A stretch of 47,877 nucleotides of DNA from Planctomycetota bacterium. GTDB lineage: Bacteria > Planctomycetota > Planctomycetia > Pirellulales > Pirellulaceae. Position numbers and translations under genes: made by a program. The stretch's first letter is position 1. Every line of letters begins with the position of its first letter. This document shows positions 33,952 through 42,573 of this stretch, piece by piece. The stretch lies in NCBI GenBank assembly GCA_026692885.1, contig JAPLNJ010001115.1:1-47877 (forward strand). The letters run 5' to 3'. The notes beneath the pieces were generated by a model. That model saw only the letters and a program-made list of their open reading frames with translations, did not search any database and was not told the DNA's origin.

Positions 33952-34075
33952 CAGGTTTCACTGTCAGAATCCCGCAGTCACCGCCGCAGGCATGCAACCG
34001 CTGTGCCGATGGATGATCCATTGGAGCAGGTTCTGCAGAATCCGTGACTCGCCGAATTCGCCAGTAGGTTTTGCG

Positions 34076-34216
34076 TAAGGCAAGCGGAGGGAAATAATCT
34101 ACCCATGCGAGGCGGTGTCGCGTCCATGTGGTCGCGTCTCTTCGAGATGCGAAACCCGGTCTCGGAGAGACCGGTCCACGTGACGCGGCTAGATTGTTTC
34201 CGTCCGCCTGCCTAAC
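34076..34216. repeat. 141-bp nested palindrome, TAAGGC-AGCGG termini (copy 1)
   Basis: The left arm TAAGGCAAGCGGAGGGAAAT (34076-34095) continues ...CTACCC, and the right arm (34186-34216) is its imperfect complement ending CCGCCTGCCTAAC. Inside are smaller palindromes such as CCGGTCTC.GAGACCGG. It is homologous at its termini to the element at 44868-44985. There is no coding content. Confidence 0.65.
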
Positions 34217-34300
34217 ACTGCCTAGCACCAAACGACATTTTGGCCCTTGCGAATAAAGAATGAGGCTTAACGGTTCAGCAGGGACGGGACGCGAGACAAA

Positions 34301-34396
34301 GGGGTCAGACGTACAGATTTCAGTTTTCGCGGTCGTGTGCCCAAGCATAAGGAAAGCCTTCTGCCCGCGAAAACTGAAATCTGTACGTCTGACCCC
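34301..34396. repeat. 96-bp palindromic element, GGGGTC termini (copy 2)
   Basis: The arms begin GGGGTCAGACGTACAGATTT and pair over about 33 bases with the end of the element. It has the same total length and layout as the copy at 2437-2532. The remaining sequence to the carbonic anhydrase start (34397-34843) shows no gene I can support. Confidence 0.75.
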
Positions 34397-34843
34397 AGCT
34401 GGCGGTCCGTCTATGCAAAACCGTAAGACTCCAATCTTGACACCGACAACCCCGAAACCCATTTGGTGCTAGCACACGCTGGGAGAACTCTCGGTCCGGC
34501 GACAAACGCTTCGCCACAGGACAGAAACTATCCCCGACGGACAACTGTTCTTCCGATTTGTGTTCGCCGCTCGGGTGTACCAGAGGATGGATCCGACGGA
34601 CCTTTTCTTGCCCAACCCTTTGACAGTTATCGGGATAGGGATCCCACATCCCGTTCGATGACCCACCGGCACAGGGGTTGCTTTAGAGTGTGGTAACGGA
34701 GCGTCCGCAGGACGACCGTAGTGCGATTGAGTCGCAGTTGATTCGGGTGGCATATCCCGTTGGCCGGGATAACTTCGCAGGTTGGTCCAGCAACGGACAT
34801 GACCGCGTTTTGATCACCAATCTCCCAATAGAAGAGGCAACCC

Positions 34844-35521
34844 ATGCAGACGCTAGTCGAGGGAATTCATCACTTCCAGCAGAATGAACTTCCGTCCAAA
34901 CTCCGCTTGTTCCAACACTTAGCCAAGGGCCAGCAGCCGATCGCCCTGATGATCACTTGTTCCGATTCACGGATCAACCCGAATCTGATCACGCACACCG
35001 AGCCCGGCGAGTTGTTCATCGTGCGGAACGTTGGGAACATGGTGCCGCCGCACGGCACCAGCAACAACGGCGAAGCGGCCGCGATCGAGTATTCCGTGGC
35101 CGAACTGAATGTCAAAGATATTATCGTGTGCGGACATACCCACTGTGGCGCGATGCGGGGGCTGTTGAACCCCAAGAGTCTTGGCGAGTTGCCGCTGGTG
35201 CGCAAGTGGCTTCGTTACGGACAAGCCACATCGCAGATCATTCGCGAGAACTACAGCCATTTGCGCGGTTCGGCATTGCTCACCGCTACGGCCCAGGAGA
35301 ACGTGCTCGTGCAACTTCAGCACCTGAAAACCTTCCCCGTCGTGGCCGCTCGGCTGGCTCGTGGAGACCTGCACCTGCACGGCTGGATGTACAAGATCGA
35401 GACGGGCGACGTGTTCCACTACGATCCGCGCGAAAAACAGTTTGTGCTGATCGAACATACCTTCCAGCAGGTGGACGTCTCGCGAAGCTTGGTCTCCAGC
35501 GAAGAACGACTCACCGCATGA
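34844..35521 (+). CDS. Beta-class carbonic anhydrase
   Basis: This 225-residue zinc enzyme interconverts CO2 and bicarbonate. Zinc ligands and the catalytic dyad are visible: Cys39-Ser-Asp41-Ser-Arg43 (CSDSR) and His98 with Cys101 in CGHTHCGAM. The core also contains VRNVGNMVPPHG and GEAAAIEYSVAELNVKDIIV. The C-terminus has ARGDLHLHGWMYKIETGDVF, standard for bacterial clade members. No signal peptide is present, so it acts in the cytoplasm. The SulP gene follows 159 bp downstream on the same strand with one short palindrome between, suggesting a bicarbonate-supply pair. Confidence 0.95.
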   Translation: MQTLVEGIHHFQQNELPSKLRLFQHLAKGQQPIALMITCSDSRINPNLITHTEPGELFIVRNVGNMVPPHGTSNNGEAAAIEYSVAELNVKDIIVCGHTHCGAMRGLLNPKSLGELPLVRKWLRYGQATSQIIRENYSHLRGSALLTATAQENVLVQLQHLKTFPVVAARLARGDLHLHGWMYKIETGDVFHYDPREKQFVLIEHTFQQVDVSRSLVSSEERLTA

Positions 35522-35589
35522 CGGCGTGGTCCCCCGCGCCTTTTGTGCGAAGGGAGCAAGTGCCGGTCAAGATGCAACTCCATAACTTC

Positions 35590-35640
35590 GTCGTAGAGCG
35601 GACTTTAGTCCGCTCAGGCGAAATGGATTCCGCCCTACCA
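35590..35640. repeat. palindromic repeat GCGGACTTTAGTCCGC type
   Basis: It contains a perfect hairpin, GAGCGGACT-TT-AGTCCGCTC, and a second weaker arm ending GATTCCGCCCTACCA that pairs with CGTAGAGCGGA. A related sequence (GTAGAACGGATTTCAATCCGTTC) is at 38127-38149. The position between the carbonic anhydrase and SulP genes could attenuate read-through. Confidence 0.65.
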
Positions 35641-35680
35641 TCCAGACCAAATCATCCACACTGGTGAAAGGATCCGCCCC

Positions 35681-37033
35681 ATGTGGGAGCGACTGAAATA
35701 TTTTCTCAACCCCTTCGACGCTCGCTACGAAGAGATGACCCGAAAGAATTGGCCGCTGGTCGCGTTACGCGACACCAGTGCCGGGTTGATCGTCGCGATG
35801 ATGGCCATTCCGATGGCTATGGGCTTCGCCATCGCCTCGGGCCTGCGGCCGGAACACGGTATTCTGGCGGGCGCTGTGGCCGGAATGGTCGGAGCGTTGT
35901 TTGGCGGTTCGAAGTACAACGTGTACGGACCCGTGGCGGCTCTGATCCCCGTCATCGCCGGCATTATGGAAACCTACCGTACTCCCACGGATCCCTACGC
36001 GGGGCACGGTTTCCTGGTGCTGATCTGCATATTATCGGGCGTCATCCTGATGCTGTTCGCGTTGCGTGGCTGGGGCAAGGTCGGCAATCTGGTACCCCAT
36101 TCCGTGGTGGTCGGCTTCAGTATCGGGATCGCGGTAACCATTGCCCTAACTCAATGTGGCGAACTCTTGGGGTTGAAGACCGCGGTCACCGGCGGATTCT
36201 TCGCCAAGTTACAGATCATCGGCGAGAACTTGAACCAAGCCAACGGGTCGGCGATGTTCCTGGGCCTGTTGACCTTCGTGATCATCCGGTTGCTACTGAA
36301 CGTGTCCCTCTATATCCCAGCGCCTCTGCTGGCGCTCGGCGTGGGCACGCTGCTATCCGCGACGATGCTGGCCAGTGACAACCTGACGTTGATCAAGACG
36401 AAGTACGGGGCGATTCCCACGGACTTCATGCAGTTCACGCCGCCTGTGCTCCCCTCCTGGGACTTACCGGTGCTGGGCGATTTGGTGTTCTATGCCCTGG
36501 CCTTTGCCTTCGTGTGCGGATTCGAAAGTCTCATGTCGGCCCGCTTAGGCGATCGCTTGGCGGATAACCGGGGCACCCCGTACGACCCGAACAAGGAGTT
36601 CTGGGGACAAGGAGTCGTCCAAGTTTTTGTGCCGCTCCTGAACGGCATGCCGTTGTCTGGGGCCCTGGCGCGGACGGCCACCAACATCAAGCTGGGCGCA
36701 ATGACGCCGCTGGCCGGGATCATGAAGTGCGTCCTGAAGTTGCTGCTGGCCTTCTTCCTGGCGCGGTATTTGGAACTGGTGCCGATGGCCTGTATCGGGG
36801 GCATCCTGCTGTGGGTCGCCTGCAACATGATCAAGCCGGCAGAGATCAAGCAGGTGTGGACCCACGGCTGGTTCCATTTCGGCCTGATGAGTTACACCGC
36901 GGTGATGGTCGTCATGACCGGATTCCTGACAGGCGTGGTGTCAGCTATGGTCATTTACGGCGTGCTCAACAGGTTCCTGGCGAAGCCCGCGGTGGAGCAG
37001 GTTGAGCGTCAGGAGTTGAAACCGGCGGCCTAG
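35681..37033 (+). CDS. SulP family anion (bicarbonate/sulfate) transporter without STAS domain
   Basis: This 450-residue membrane protein has the SulP signature near the N-terminus (LRDTSAGLIVAMMAIPMAMG and FAIASGLRPEHGILAGAVAG) and about 12-14 helices, with FGGSKYNVYGPVAALIPVIA marking the anion site region. SulP proteins normally add a cytoplasmic STAS domain of about 100 residues at the C-terminus. This one ends right after the last helix with a 15-residue tail (VEQVERQELKPAA). With carbonic anhydrase directly upstream, bicarbonate (BicA-like) uptake is the best guess. Sulfate is possible given the sulfatase at 42.6 kb. Confidence 0.9.
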   Translation: MWERLKYFLNPFDARYEEMTRKNWPLVALRDTSAGLIVAMMAIPMAMGFAIASGLRPEHGILAGAVAGMVGALFGGSKYNVYGPVAALIPVIAGIMETYRTPTDPYAGHGFLVLICILSGVILMLFALRGWGKVGNLVPHSVVVGFSIGIAVTIALTQCGELLGLKTAVTGGFFAKLQIIGENLNQANGSAMFLGLLTFVIIRLLLNVSLYIPAPLLALGVGTLLSATMLASDNLTLIKTKYGAIPTDFMQFTPPVLPSWDLPVLGDLVFYALAFAFVCGFESLMSARLGDRLADNRGTPYDPNKEFWGQGVVQVFVPLLNGMPLSGALARTATNIKLGAMTPLAGIMKCVLKLLLAFFLARYLELVPMACIGGILLWVACNMIKPAEIKQVWTHGWFHFGLMSYTAVMVVMTGFLTGVVSAMVIYGVLNRFLAKPAVEQVERQELKPAA

Positions 37034-37046
37034 CCGGACTGATTCC

Positions 37047-37120
37047 GTTGGAGTCCAGCCTTTAGGCTGCCAAGGCGGGCGAAGCCCGCCGCCGACACAC
37101 GCTACAGCGTGGACTCCAAC
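37047..37120. repeat. 74-bp nested palindrome, GTTGGAGTCCA termini
   Basis: The outer arms GTTGGAGTCCA and TGGACTCCAAC enclose CAGCCTTTAGGCTG and GGCGGGCGAAGCCCGCC hairpins. It starts 13 bp after the SulP stop and could act as a stable 3' structure. No U-tract follows. Confidence 0.75.
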
Positions 37121-37178
37121 TTACTTGATACCTTTACAGGGCGGGCTGGCGCCATCTTTCGTTTCAAGGAGTTCTCTG

Positions 37179-38084
37179 ATGTATCGTTATCGACATGTGA
37201 TGGTCGCGTTGGCCCGCCCGCAGACCGACGCGGGGCTGATCCGTTACGCGGCCATGGTGGCCCGTTGCGGCACGGTCAACGAGCTTCGCTTCGTGCACGT
37301 GCTGCCTAGTTCAGGCAGCCCTCAAGTCGTTCCCGATCACGATCGCATGCTGGCCGCACTGCCGGCGGCAATTCAGCCCCATTTCGCCGACGTGCCCGCG
37401 ACGGTGCAAGTGTCCTACGATGTGTTAGCGGGACCATTGGTGGATCGGCTGCTGACGCATATCGCCGAGCGACAGGTGGACCTGCTTCTCGTCGGTGATC
37501 AGCGCGGGCCAGCCGGTCGGAAATCGCTCGTCCGACGGTTGGCGATGAAGGCGCCCTGCTCGGTGTGGATGGTACCGGAGGATTCCCCGCCCCAGGTCCG
37601 GCGTCTGCTCGTGCCCATCGACTTCTCCGAACCGGCCGCCGACAGTTTGCGCGCGGCCACCTCCCTGGCCCGCCGACTCGGCCACGCCGAGTGTTTGGCT
37701 CTGCACGTCTATTTCAACCAGGCCGCGATGACCTACGAGGAATACGATCAGGTGCTACGCGGCCAGGAACAAGCCGCCTACCAGCAATTCATCGCCCGGA
37801 TCGACTGCCAGGGTGTCCGCGTGAGGCCGTTGTTCGAGGAGGGGCCCAACGTTGCCCATGTCGTCAGCAGTGTGGCGGAGCAACACGGCGCGGATCTGAT
37901 CGTCATGGCGACCCGCGGCCGGAGCCGCTCAGCAGCCATCCTGCTCGGCAGCGTGACGGAGGAAATGATCCTGGCGACCCGCGTGCCGCTGCTGGCCGTG
38001 AAGCACTTCGGTGCCCGCATGGGGGTAGTGCAGGCGCTCCTGGATCGGAGGTTTTGGGAAAAGGGATCCGTGCATACGGATTGA
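37179..38084 (+). CDS. Tandem universal stress protein (UspA family)
   Basis: This 301-residue protein contains two Usp domains. The first (about 1-145) starts MYRYRHVMVALARPQTDAGL and ends in VRRLAMKAPCSVWMVPE. The second (about 150-290) starts VRRLLVPIDFSEPAADSLRA and ends with GADLIVMATRGRSRSAAILLGSVTEEMI. That last part keeps the ATP-binding pattern G-2x-G-9x-G(S/T) only loosely (ATRGRSRSAAILLGS). The ATG at 37179 has an AAGGAG ribosome site at 37167-37172. Its position after SulP suggests a role in adaptation of the same transport or stress response. Confidence 0.92.
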   Translation: MYRYRHVMVALARPQTDAGLIRYAAMVARCGTVNELRFVHVLPSSGSPQVVPDHDRMLAALPAAIQPHFADVPATVQVSYDVLAGPLVDRLLTHIAERQVDLLLVGDQRGPAGRKSLVRRLAMKAPCSVWMVPEDSPPQVRRLLVPIDFSEPAADSLRAATSLARRLGHAECLALHVYFNQAAMTYEEYDQVLRGQEQAAYQQFIARIDCQGVRVRPLFEEGPNVAHVVSSVAEQHGADLIVMATRGRSRSAAILLGSVTEEMILATRVPLLAVKHFGARMGVVQALLDRRFWEKGSVHTD

Positions 38085-38100
38085 CCCGCAGCCGACGCAA

Positions 38101-38180
38101 ACATGATCATAACGTTGCGAGTTTGTCGTAGAACGGATTTCAATCCGTTCAGTGAAGCGGAACAAATTCCGCTCTACGAA
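38101..38180. repeat. degenerate palindromic repeats
   Basis: ATGATCATAACGTTGCGAG (38102-38120) resembles the outer arm of the 54-179 element. It is followed by GTAGAACGGATTTCAATCCG and a partner arm ending GCTCTACGA, matching the family at 35590-35640. The arrangement looks like one element nested in a decayed copy of another. Confidence 0.5.
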
Positions 38181-38202
38181 GAGACAAGCCTGGCCGCGGG
38201 CA

Positions 38203-38310
38203 GTAGAGCACGGATGGCAGAGCCGGGGCACGGATGAGCAACGCGGCGTCGGACAATTCGTGAAGATTCTGGGTTCTTCATCGGTGCCCCCGCTTTGCCA
38301 TCCGTGCTAC
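38203..38310. repeat. 108-bp imperfect palindrome GTAG(AG)CACGGATGGCA
   Basis: The left arm GTAGAGCACGGATGGCAGAG (38203 onward) pairs with the right arm ending TGCCATCCGTGCTAC at 38310, with arms of about 28 bases. It lies directly before the sulfatase remnant. Confidence 0.7.
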
Positions 38311-38397
38311 TCGATTCGTCGCAGGTGCCGCCCCCTTAGCCCACGCCGGAAACCAGGAAGTTATTTCGGCCGCCATTGCTACGTGGCACGCTCCGAT

Positions 38398-38484
38398 CTG
38401 TTGACCGAACCGCCAGTAGAGCACGGCGTGCGGTGGCGTCTGCCGTTCCCCGGTGAGATACGGGAGGAGGTTCACGCCGTCCAG
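38398..38484 (-). pseudogene. Sulfatase C-terminal fragment
   Basis: The minus strand encodes LDGVNLLPYLTGERQTPPHA then VLYWRFGQQ, a hallmark of the C-terminal subdomain of secreted arylsulfatases. Compare LDGTNLLPYLSGEKSGPPHD in the intact gene at 42574-43968. The sequence beyond either end does not continue the family, so only about 30 codons survive. Confidence 0.75.
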
Positions 38485-38618
38485 TTTCCATGCGGGCTGG
38501 ATGCAAGGAAACAAGCGAGGACTGCTTGTTCGGAACTCAGGGACTCGACAAGATAGGCCGCAACGCGCGAAGTGATCCCGTCAGCTGAGTTGGATCAACC
38601 TTTGAAAGGAGCGTCACG

Positions 38619-39372
38619 ATGAGGATCGTATCCCTGGAGGAGAACTGCTGGTTGTGCGTCGCCGGCCTGCTGCTGGCGGTCGTGATGGCCTCCCAGCTCC
38701 CCGCCGCTACCCTCGTTCGGAACGGCCAGGCGCGGGCGGTGGTCGTCGTGCCGAACACGCCGGACGACCACGAGCGACGGGCGGCCAAGGACCTGGTCGA
38801 TTACGTGGCCAAGATGTCGGGCGCCACCTTAGCGGAGGCCAACCTGGCGGAGGGACAGCTCGCTGGATTCCTGGCCGACGCCAAAGCGAACGGCCGCGCG
38901 GCGGTGGTGTTCGGCCGGCTGGCCCTGCCGCAGGTACGGGGGTTGCTCGGTGCGCGGGCCCAGGTGCGCGGCGCGTTTGCACTGCGGGTGACGAAGCACA
39001 CGGTCTGGGCGGCCGGACCGGTGGAAGGCACGTACTACGCGGCCATCGAACTGCTGGAGCAGCTCGGCTGCCGCTGGTTCATGCCGGGCGAGTTCGGCAC
39101 GGTAGTGCCGGCACTGAAGACGGTGCAGGAACAGGAGACGGTCCAGGCCCCGTCGTTTCCCTCGCGCTGGTTCCAGATGCCGGACCGCGACTGGCAGATG
39201 CGCGTGCGCTGCGGCGGCGATGATCGCCGAAACGTTCGACATGACCGAGGCCTTCATCGAGATGCTCGAGGCCCGGACGCGGATCGATTTCCAGGCGGCC
39301 CAGGCGGCGCTGGACCGCTGCGACGCCGTCGCGCAGAAGCTGATGGACATGCAGCCCGTCCCGATGTTTTGA
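38619..39372 (+). pseudogene. DUF4838-family protein with the central region deleted (copy B)
   Basis: From the ATG at 38619 (good ribosome site AAAGGAG) the frame encodes a signal peptide and the N-terminal alpha-glucuronidase-like domain of DUF4838 proteins (DDHERRAAKDLVDYVAKMSG, GTYYAAIELLEQLGCRWFMP). At about 39215, after DRDWQMRVRCGG, it jumps to another frame: MIAETFDMTEAFIEMLEART and RIDFQAAQAALDRCDAVAQK, ending PVPMF at 39372. This matches the C-terminal helical part of the same family. Some hundreds of codons, including the whole catalytic domain, are missing. The main frame itself would continue out of register to 39389. Confidence 0.8.
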
Positions 39373-39451
39373 AGCCGACGCTTCCGTGAGACGAGAGGCG
39401 GCGGCGAGGACGGTCCGGGACTTGAAGCGTTTTGTCACAAAGGAGGGCCTG

Positions 39452-41995
39452 ATGTCGAGCAAAGAGCGGCGCGGATGGAACGTGTGGCTTCTGTCTGTGG
39501 CTTGTGCGGCGGCGTCTCTCATGCCGCTGACACAGGTCTGTTCGGCAGCGGTGGAAGCACGCCTGGCCGAAGGAGGGAAAGCTCAGCAGAAAGTGGTTGT
39601 GGCTGCGAACAGCTCCACCCGGGTGCGGACTCTCGCCGGGGAACTGGCGCAGTATCTCGGACGGATCGCCGGTGCGGAGTTTGCGGTGGCCGACGGGGAC
39701 GGCACCAGCGGCATCGCGGTCGGAGTGTCCGGCGATTTCCCCGCGCTGGCGACCGGTGTGTCATTCAACCCGGCCGACTCCTTCCGGCGTGAGGAATATC
39801 TCCTGCGGACCCACGCGCGGGGCGCCTGGCTCATCGGCGCGACCGAAGGGGCGGCCGAGCACGCGGTCTGGGATTTCCTCCACCGCCTGGGCTACCGTCT
39901 CTTGTTCCCCACGGACACCTGGGAGGTGGTGCCGGAAACCCGGGATTTGCGCCTGGCGGTGGACGTGATCGAGAAGCCCGACTACATCACCCGGCAGGCG
40001 CCGCGGGGGGCGCCCTGGTCCGACCGCGCGCTCTGGAGCCGCTGGCTGGTCCGCAACCGGGCCGCCTCCGCGTTCTCCCTCAGCACCGGACACGCCTACG
40101 ACGGCATCCTCAGCGCCAACCAGGCAGCATTCACCGAACATCCGGAATACCGGGCGCTGGTCGGCGGGGAGCGCCGCGGCAGCAAGTTCTGCATCTCCAA
40201 CCCGGGCCTGCGGAAGCTGGTGGTGGACTACGCGGTGCGGGTGATGACGACCAACCCGCGGCAGGACAGCATTTCCATGGACCCCTCCGACGGCGGAGAT
40301 TGGTGTGCGTGCCAGCCGTGCGCAGATCTGGGCAGCGTCAGCGACCGGGCGATCACCCTGGCCAACGAGGTAGCCGAGGCGGTCAACCATCTTGGGTTGG
40401 GCCCGAAGTACGTGGGGATCTACGCTTACAATCAGCATTCACCGCCCCCGAACATCAAAGTCCACCCGAAAGTCATCGTGAGCGTGGCGACCAGTTTCAT
40501 CCGGGGCGGCTACTCCGTTGAGCAGTTGGTTGAGGGCTGGGCGGCCCGGGGCGCGGTTCTGGGGGTGCGAGACTATCACGATGTTTTTCCCTGGAGTCAT
40601 GACATGCCCCGCCGCGCCCGAGGCGGCGATCTCTCCTACCTGGCTCGGACCATCCCCTATTTTTACGAAAAGGGCGCGCGGTTCATGAACTCAGAGAACA
40701 GCGACAGTTGGGGCGCCAATGGCCTCGGCTACTGGCTCTCCCCGATTCTGCTCTGGGACGTGAGCGCCGCGAAAAGGGTGGACCAGTACGTGGAGGACTT
40801 CCTGGAGAAGGCCTTCGGGCCGGCGCGGGAACCGATGCGTGAGTTCTACCGTTTGCTGAATCTGGACCGCTCTCTGCGTACGCCCGAGGACGTGGTGGGC
40901 CGGATGTACCGGTCGCTGGAGGCGGCCCGAAAGCTGGCCGACACCCCGGCGGTGCGTGCGCGTCTGGACGACCTGGTGCTCTACACTCGCTACGCGGAAT
41001 TGTACAACCTGTACCGGGCGGCCTCCGGGGCGGCGCGGCAAGCGGCGTTTGAGCAACTCTGGCGCCACACTTACCGGATGCGGGACCGGATGCTAGTCTT
41101 GACGGTGGCCGTCTGCCACCGGGACCTGTTCCGAGACCGGTCGGTGAACGTGCCTGAGGAAGCCGCCTGGGGCCTGCCGGAGGGGAAGAATCCCTGGAAA
41201 AACAGCACGCCGTTCACCGCGCCGGAATTGGCGGAAATGGTCAAGGAGGGGATTGCCGCGAACCCGATGATGATGCTGGACTTCAAGCCGGTTGATTTCA
41301 GCGGCGAACTGGTGCCGACGACTGGCCTAAACCTGCCGGAGGTGCCCGTCGGCAGGTTCTCCCTGCGGGGCCGAGGAACGCGCCGCTACCTGGTCTGGCT
41401 GAACAAGCCCGGGGAGATCGTACTGCGTGTGACCGGCGGCCTGATCGCTCACTATCGGGACCGGGGGAACGTCAAGCTCAGTCTGTTCTCGCCCCAAGAG
41501 GCCACCCTGGAACCGGTGGCCCACGACGAGAGCGTGCCCCCGGACGGGAACGAGTACCGGGTGACGTTGAAAACGCCGTACGAGGGCTTGCACACGCTGC
41601 AGGTGTCCGACGGCTCGGACATGACGGACCTGGTCTTGCCCGAGGGGCTGCCGGTGACCATCGAGTCGGCCATGCAGACCCTCCCTCCTGACCTGGGCAG
41701 CCGCTGGACGCTTTATTTCTATGTGCCTCGGGGCACGCGAGTGGTCGGGGGCTACACCAGCGACAGCATCGGCGTCATGCGCGACGGGACGGGGGCCCCG
41801 GTCCTGGCGTTTGACGGCCTGGAGCGGGCTGGGTACTTTAGCGTGCCGGTGCCCGAAGGCCAGGACGGGCGGCTGTGGAAACTGGAAGACGCCGGGGGCC
41901 AGAAACTACTCATGACCCTGCCGCCCTACCTGGCCCGCAGTGAAAAGGAACTGCTCTCACCCCGGGAAGTGGTGACGGCAGATCGGCCGCGGTGA
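39452..41995 (+). CDS. DUF4838 domain secreted protein (glycosidase-like)
   Basis: This 847-residue protein is exported by a signal peptide (WNVWLLSVACAAASLMPLTQ..., cleavage near SAAVEA). An N-terminal alpha-glucuronidase-like beta/alpha domain (ARLAEGGKAQQKVVVAANSS ... AVWDFLHRLGYRLLFPTDTW) precedes the DUF4838 region. That region contains DSISMDPSDGGDWCACQPCA and YAYNQHSPPPNIKVHPKVIV, and the hallmark FMNSENSDSWGANGLGYWLS. A C-terminal carbohydrate-binding-like beta region follows from about residue 630. The ATG at 39452 follows AAAGGAGG. It is the intact member of a family that also left two remnants in this window (30382-30935, 38619-39372). The substrate is unknown; polysaccharide degradation is inferred from the N-terminal fold. 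Confidence 0.88.
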   Translation: MSSKERRGWNVWLLSVACAAASLMPLTQVCSAAVEARLAEGGKAQQKVVVAANSSTRVRTLAGELAQYLGRIAGAEFAVADGDGTSGIAVGVSGDFPALATGVSFNPADSFRREEYLLRTHARGAWLIGATEGAAEHAVWDFLHRLGYRLLFPTDTWEVVPETRDLRLAVDVIEKPDYITRQAPRGAPWSDRALWSRWLVRNRAASAFSLSTGHAYDGILSANQAAFTEHPEYRALVGGERRGSKFCISNPGLRKLVVDYAVRVMTTNPRQDSISMDPSDGGDWCACQPCADLGSVSDRAITLANEVAEAVNHLGLGPKYVGIYAYNQHSPPPNIKVHPKVIVSVATSFIRGGYSVEQLVEGWAARGAVLGVRDYHDVFPWSHDMPRRARGGDLSYLARTIPYFYEKGARFMNSENSDSWGANGLGYWLSPILLWDVSAAKRVDQYVEDFLEKAFGPAREPMREFYRLLNLDRSLRTPEDVVGRMYRSLEAARKLADTPAVRARLDDLVLYTRYAELYNLYRAASGAARQAAFEQLWRHTYRMRDRMLVLTVAVCHRDLFRDRSVNVPEEAAWGLPEGKNPWKNSTPFTAPELAEMVKEGIAANPMMMLDFKPVDFSGELVPTTGLNLPEVPVGRFSLRGRGTRRYLVWLNKPGEIVLRVTGGLIAHYRDRGNVKLSLFSPQEATLEPVAHDESVPPDGNEYRVTLKTPYEGLHTLQVSDGSDMTDLVLPEGLPVTIESAMQTLPPDLGSRWTLYFYVPRGTRVVGGYTSDSIGVMRDGTGAPVLAFDGLERAGYFSVPVPEGQDGRLWKLEDAGGQKLLMTLPPYLARSEKELLSPREVVTADRPR

Positions 41996-42019
41996 AGTGG
42001 TTGAGCCGGAGGACAGCCG

Positions 42020-42115
42020 ATGCAAGGCAGTTGCAGTCTCAGATTCCTGGGTCTTGCGCTATTACTACTCACGCCGTTCTCAGCCCCGGCGGACGACCGG
42101 ATGTCGGGCCTCTGG
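42020..42115 (+). pseudogene. 5' fragment of a secreted protein gene (signal peptide only)
   Basis: An ATG preceded by GGAGGA (42007-42012) starts a clean signal peptide (MQGSCSLRFLGLALLLLTPF, then SAPADDR). After about 30 codons the sequence passes into antisense antitoxin sequence (42156-42284). Only the export signal of the original gene remains. Confidence 0.5.
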
Positions 42116-42155
42116 GTCTTGTTAAGCGACAACAATGGTTCGCCGGGACCGCAAT

Positions 42156-42284
42156 GGCCGACGGGCTGCAGCGCCTTGCGCATTAAGTCCGAAATCACCC
42201 GCCCTAACGGTTTTCGCGGCTGCGTAGCGAGCGACTTGGCCGCGTTAAGCATGACGTCGTCGATGCGGATGGTGGTTCTCCTAT
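42156..42284 (-). pseudogene. VapB-type ribbon-helix-helix antitoxin fragment
   Basis: The minus strand encodes DRRTTIRIDDVMLNAAKSLA then TQPRKPLGRVISDLMRKAL, the N-terminal DNA-binding fold of VapB-like antitoxins (MRTTIRIDD-LL-AAK). The start Met appears lost (ATAGGAGAACC in place of an ATG) and the usual C-terminal toxin-binding tail and a PIN toxin gene are absent. The sequence at 42310-42573 shows only a small direct repeat (ATCAAATAGCACG, 42365-42390 area). Confidence 0.6.
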
Positions 42285-42573
42285 CGGCATGATGATGCGC
42301 TGATGGCAAGATGTTGTGCGGAGCCGCTAACCCAACGGCGTTGACCGGCAGGATTGATGGCTATCAAATAGCACGACAATCAAATAGCACGGCACCCATT
42401 CAAATGACACACAACTTCCGTTCTATTTGCTGGCCCCTGTCTGCGTTCGTGTTTTCGACAGGTAAGAACCGTGAAGGTTTTCGATGGTTCGAGCGATTCA
42501 ACCGTCCGGCGCGAATATTGCATCAGGCCGTCCGCACCCGTGGTTGTCCTCTAATTACCTGGAAAGGACCTCG

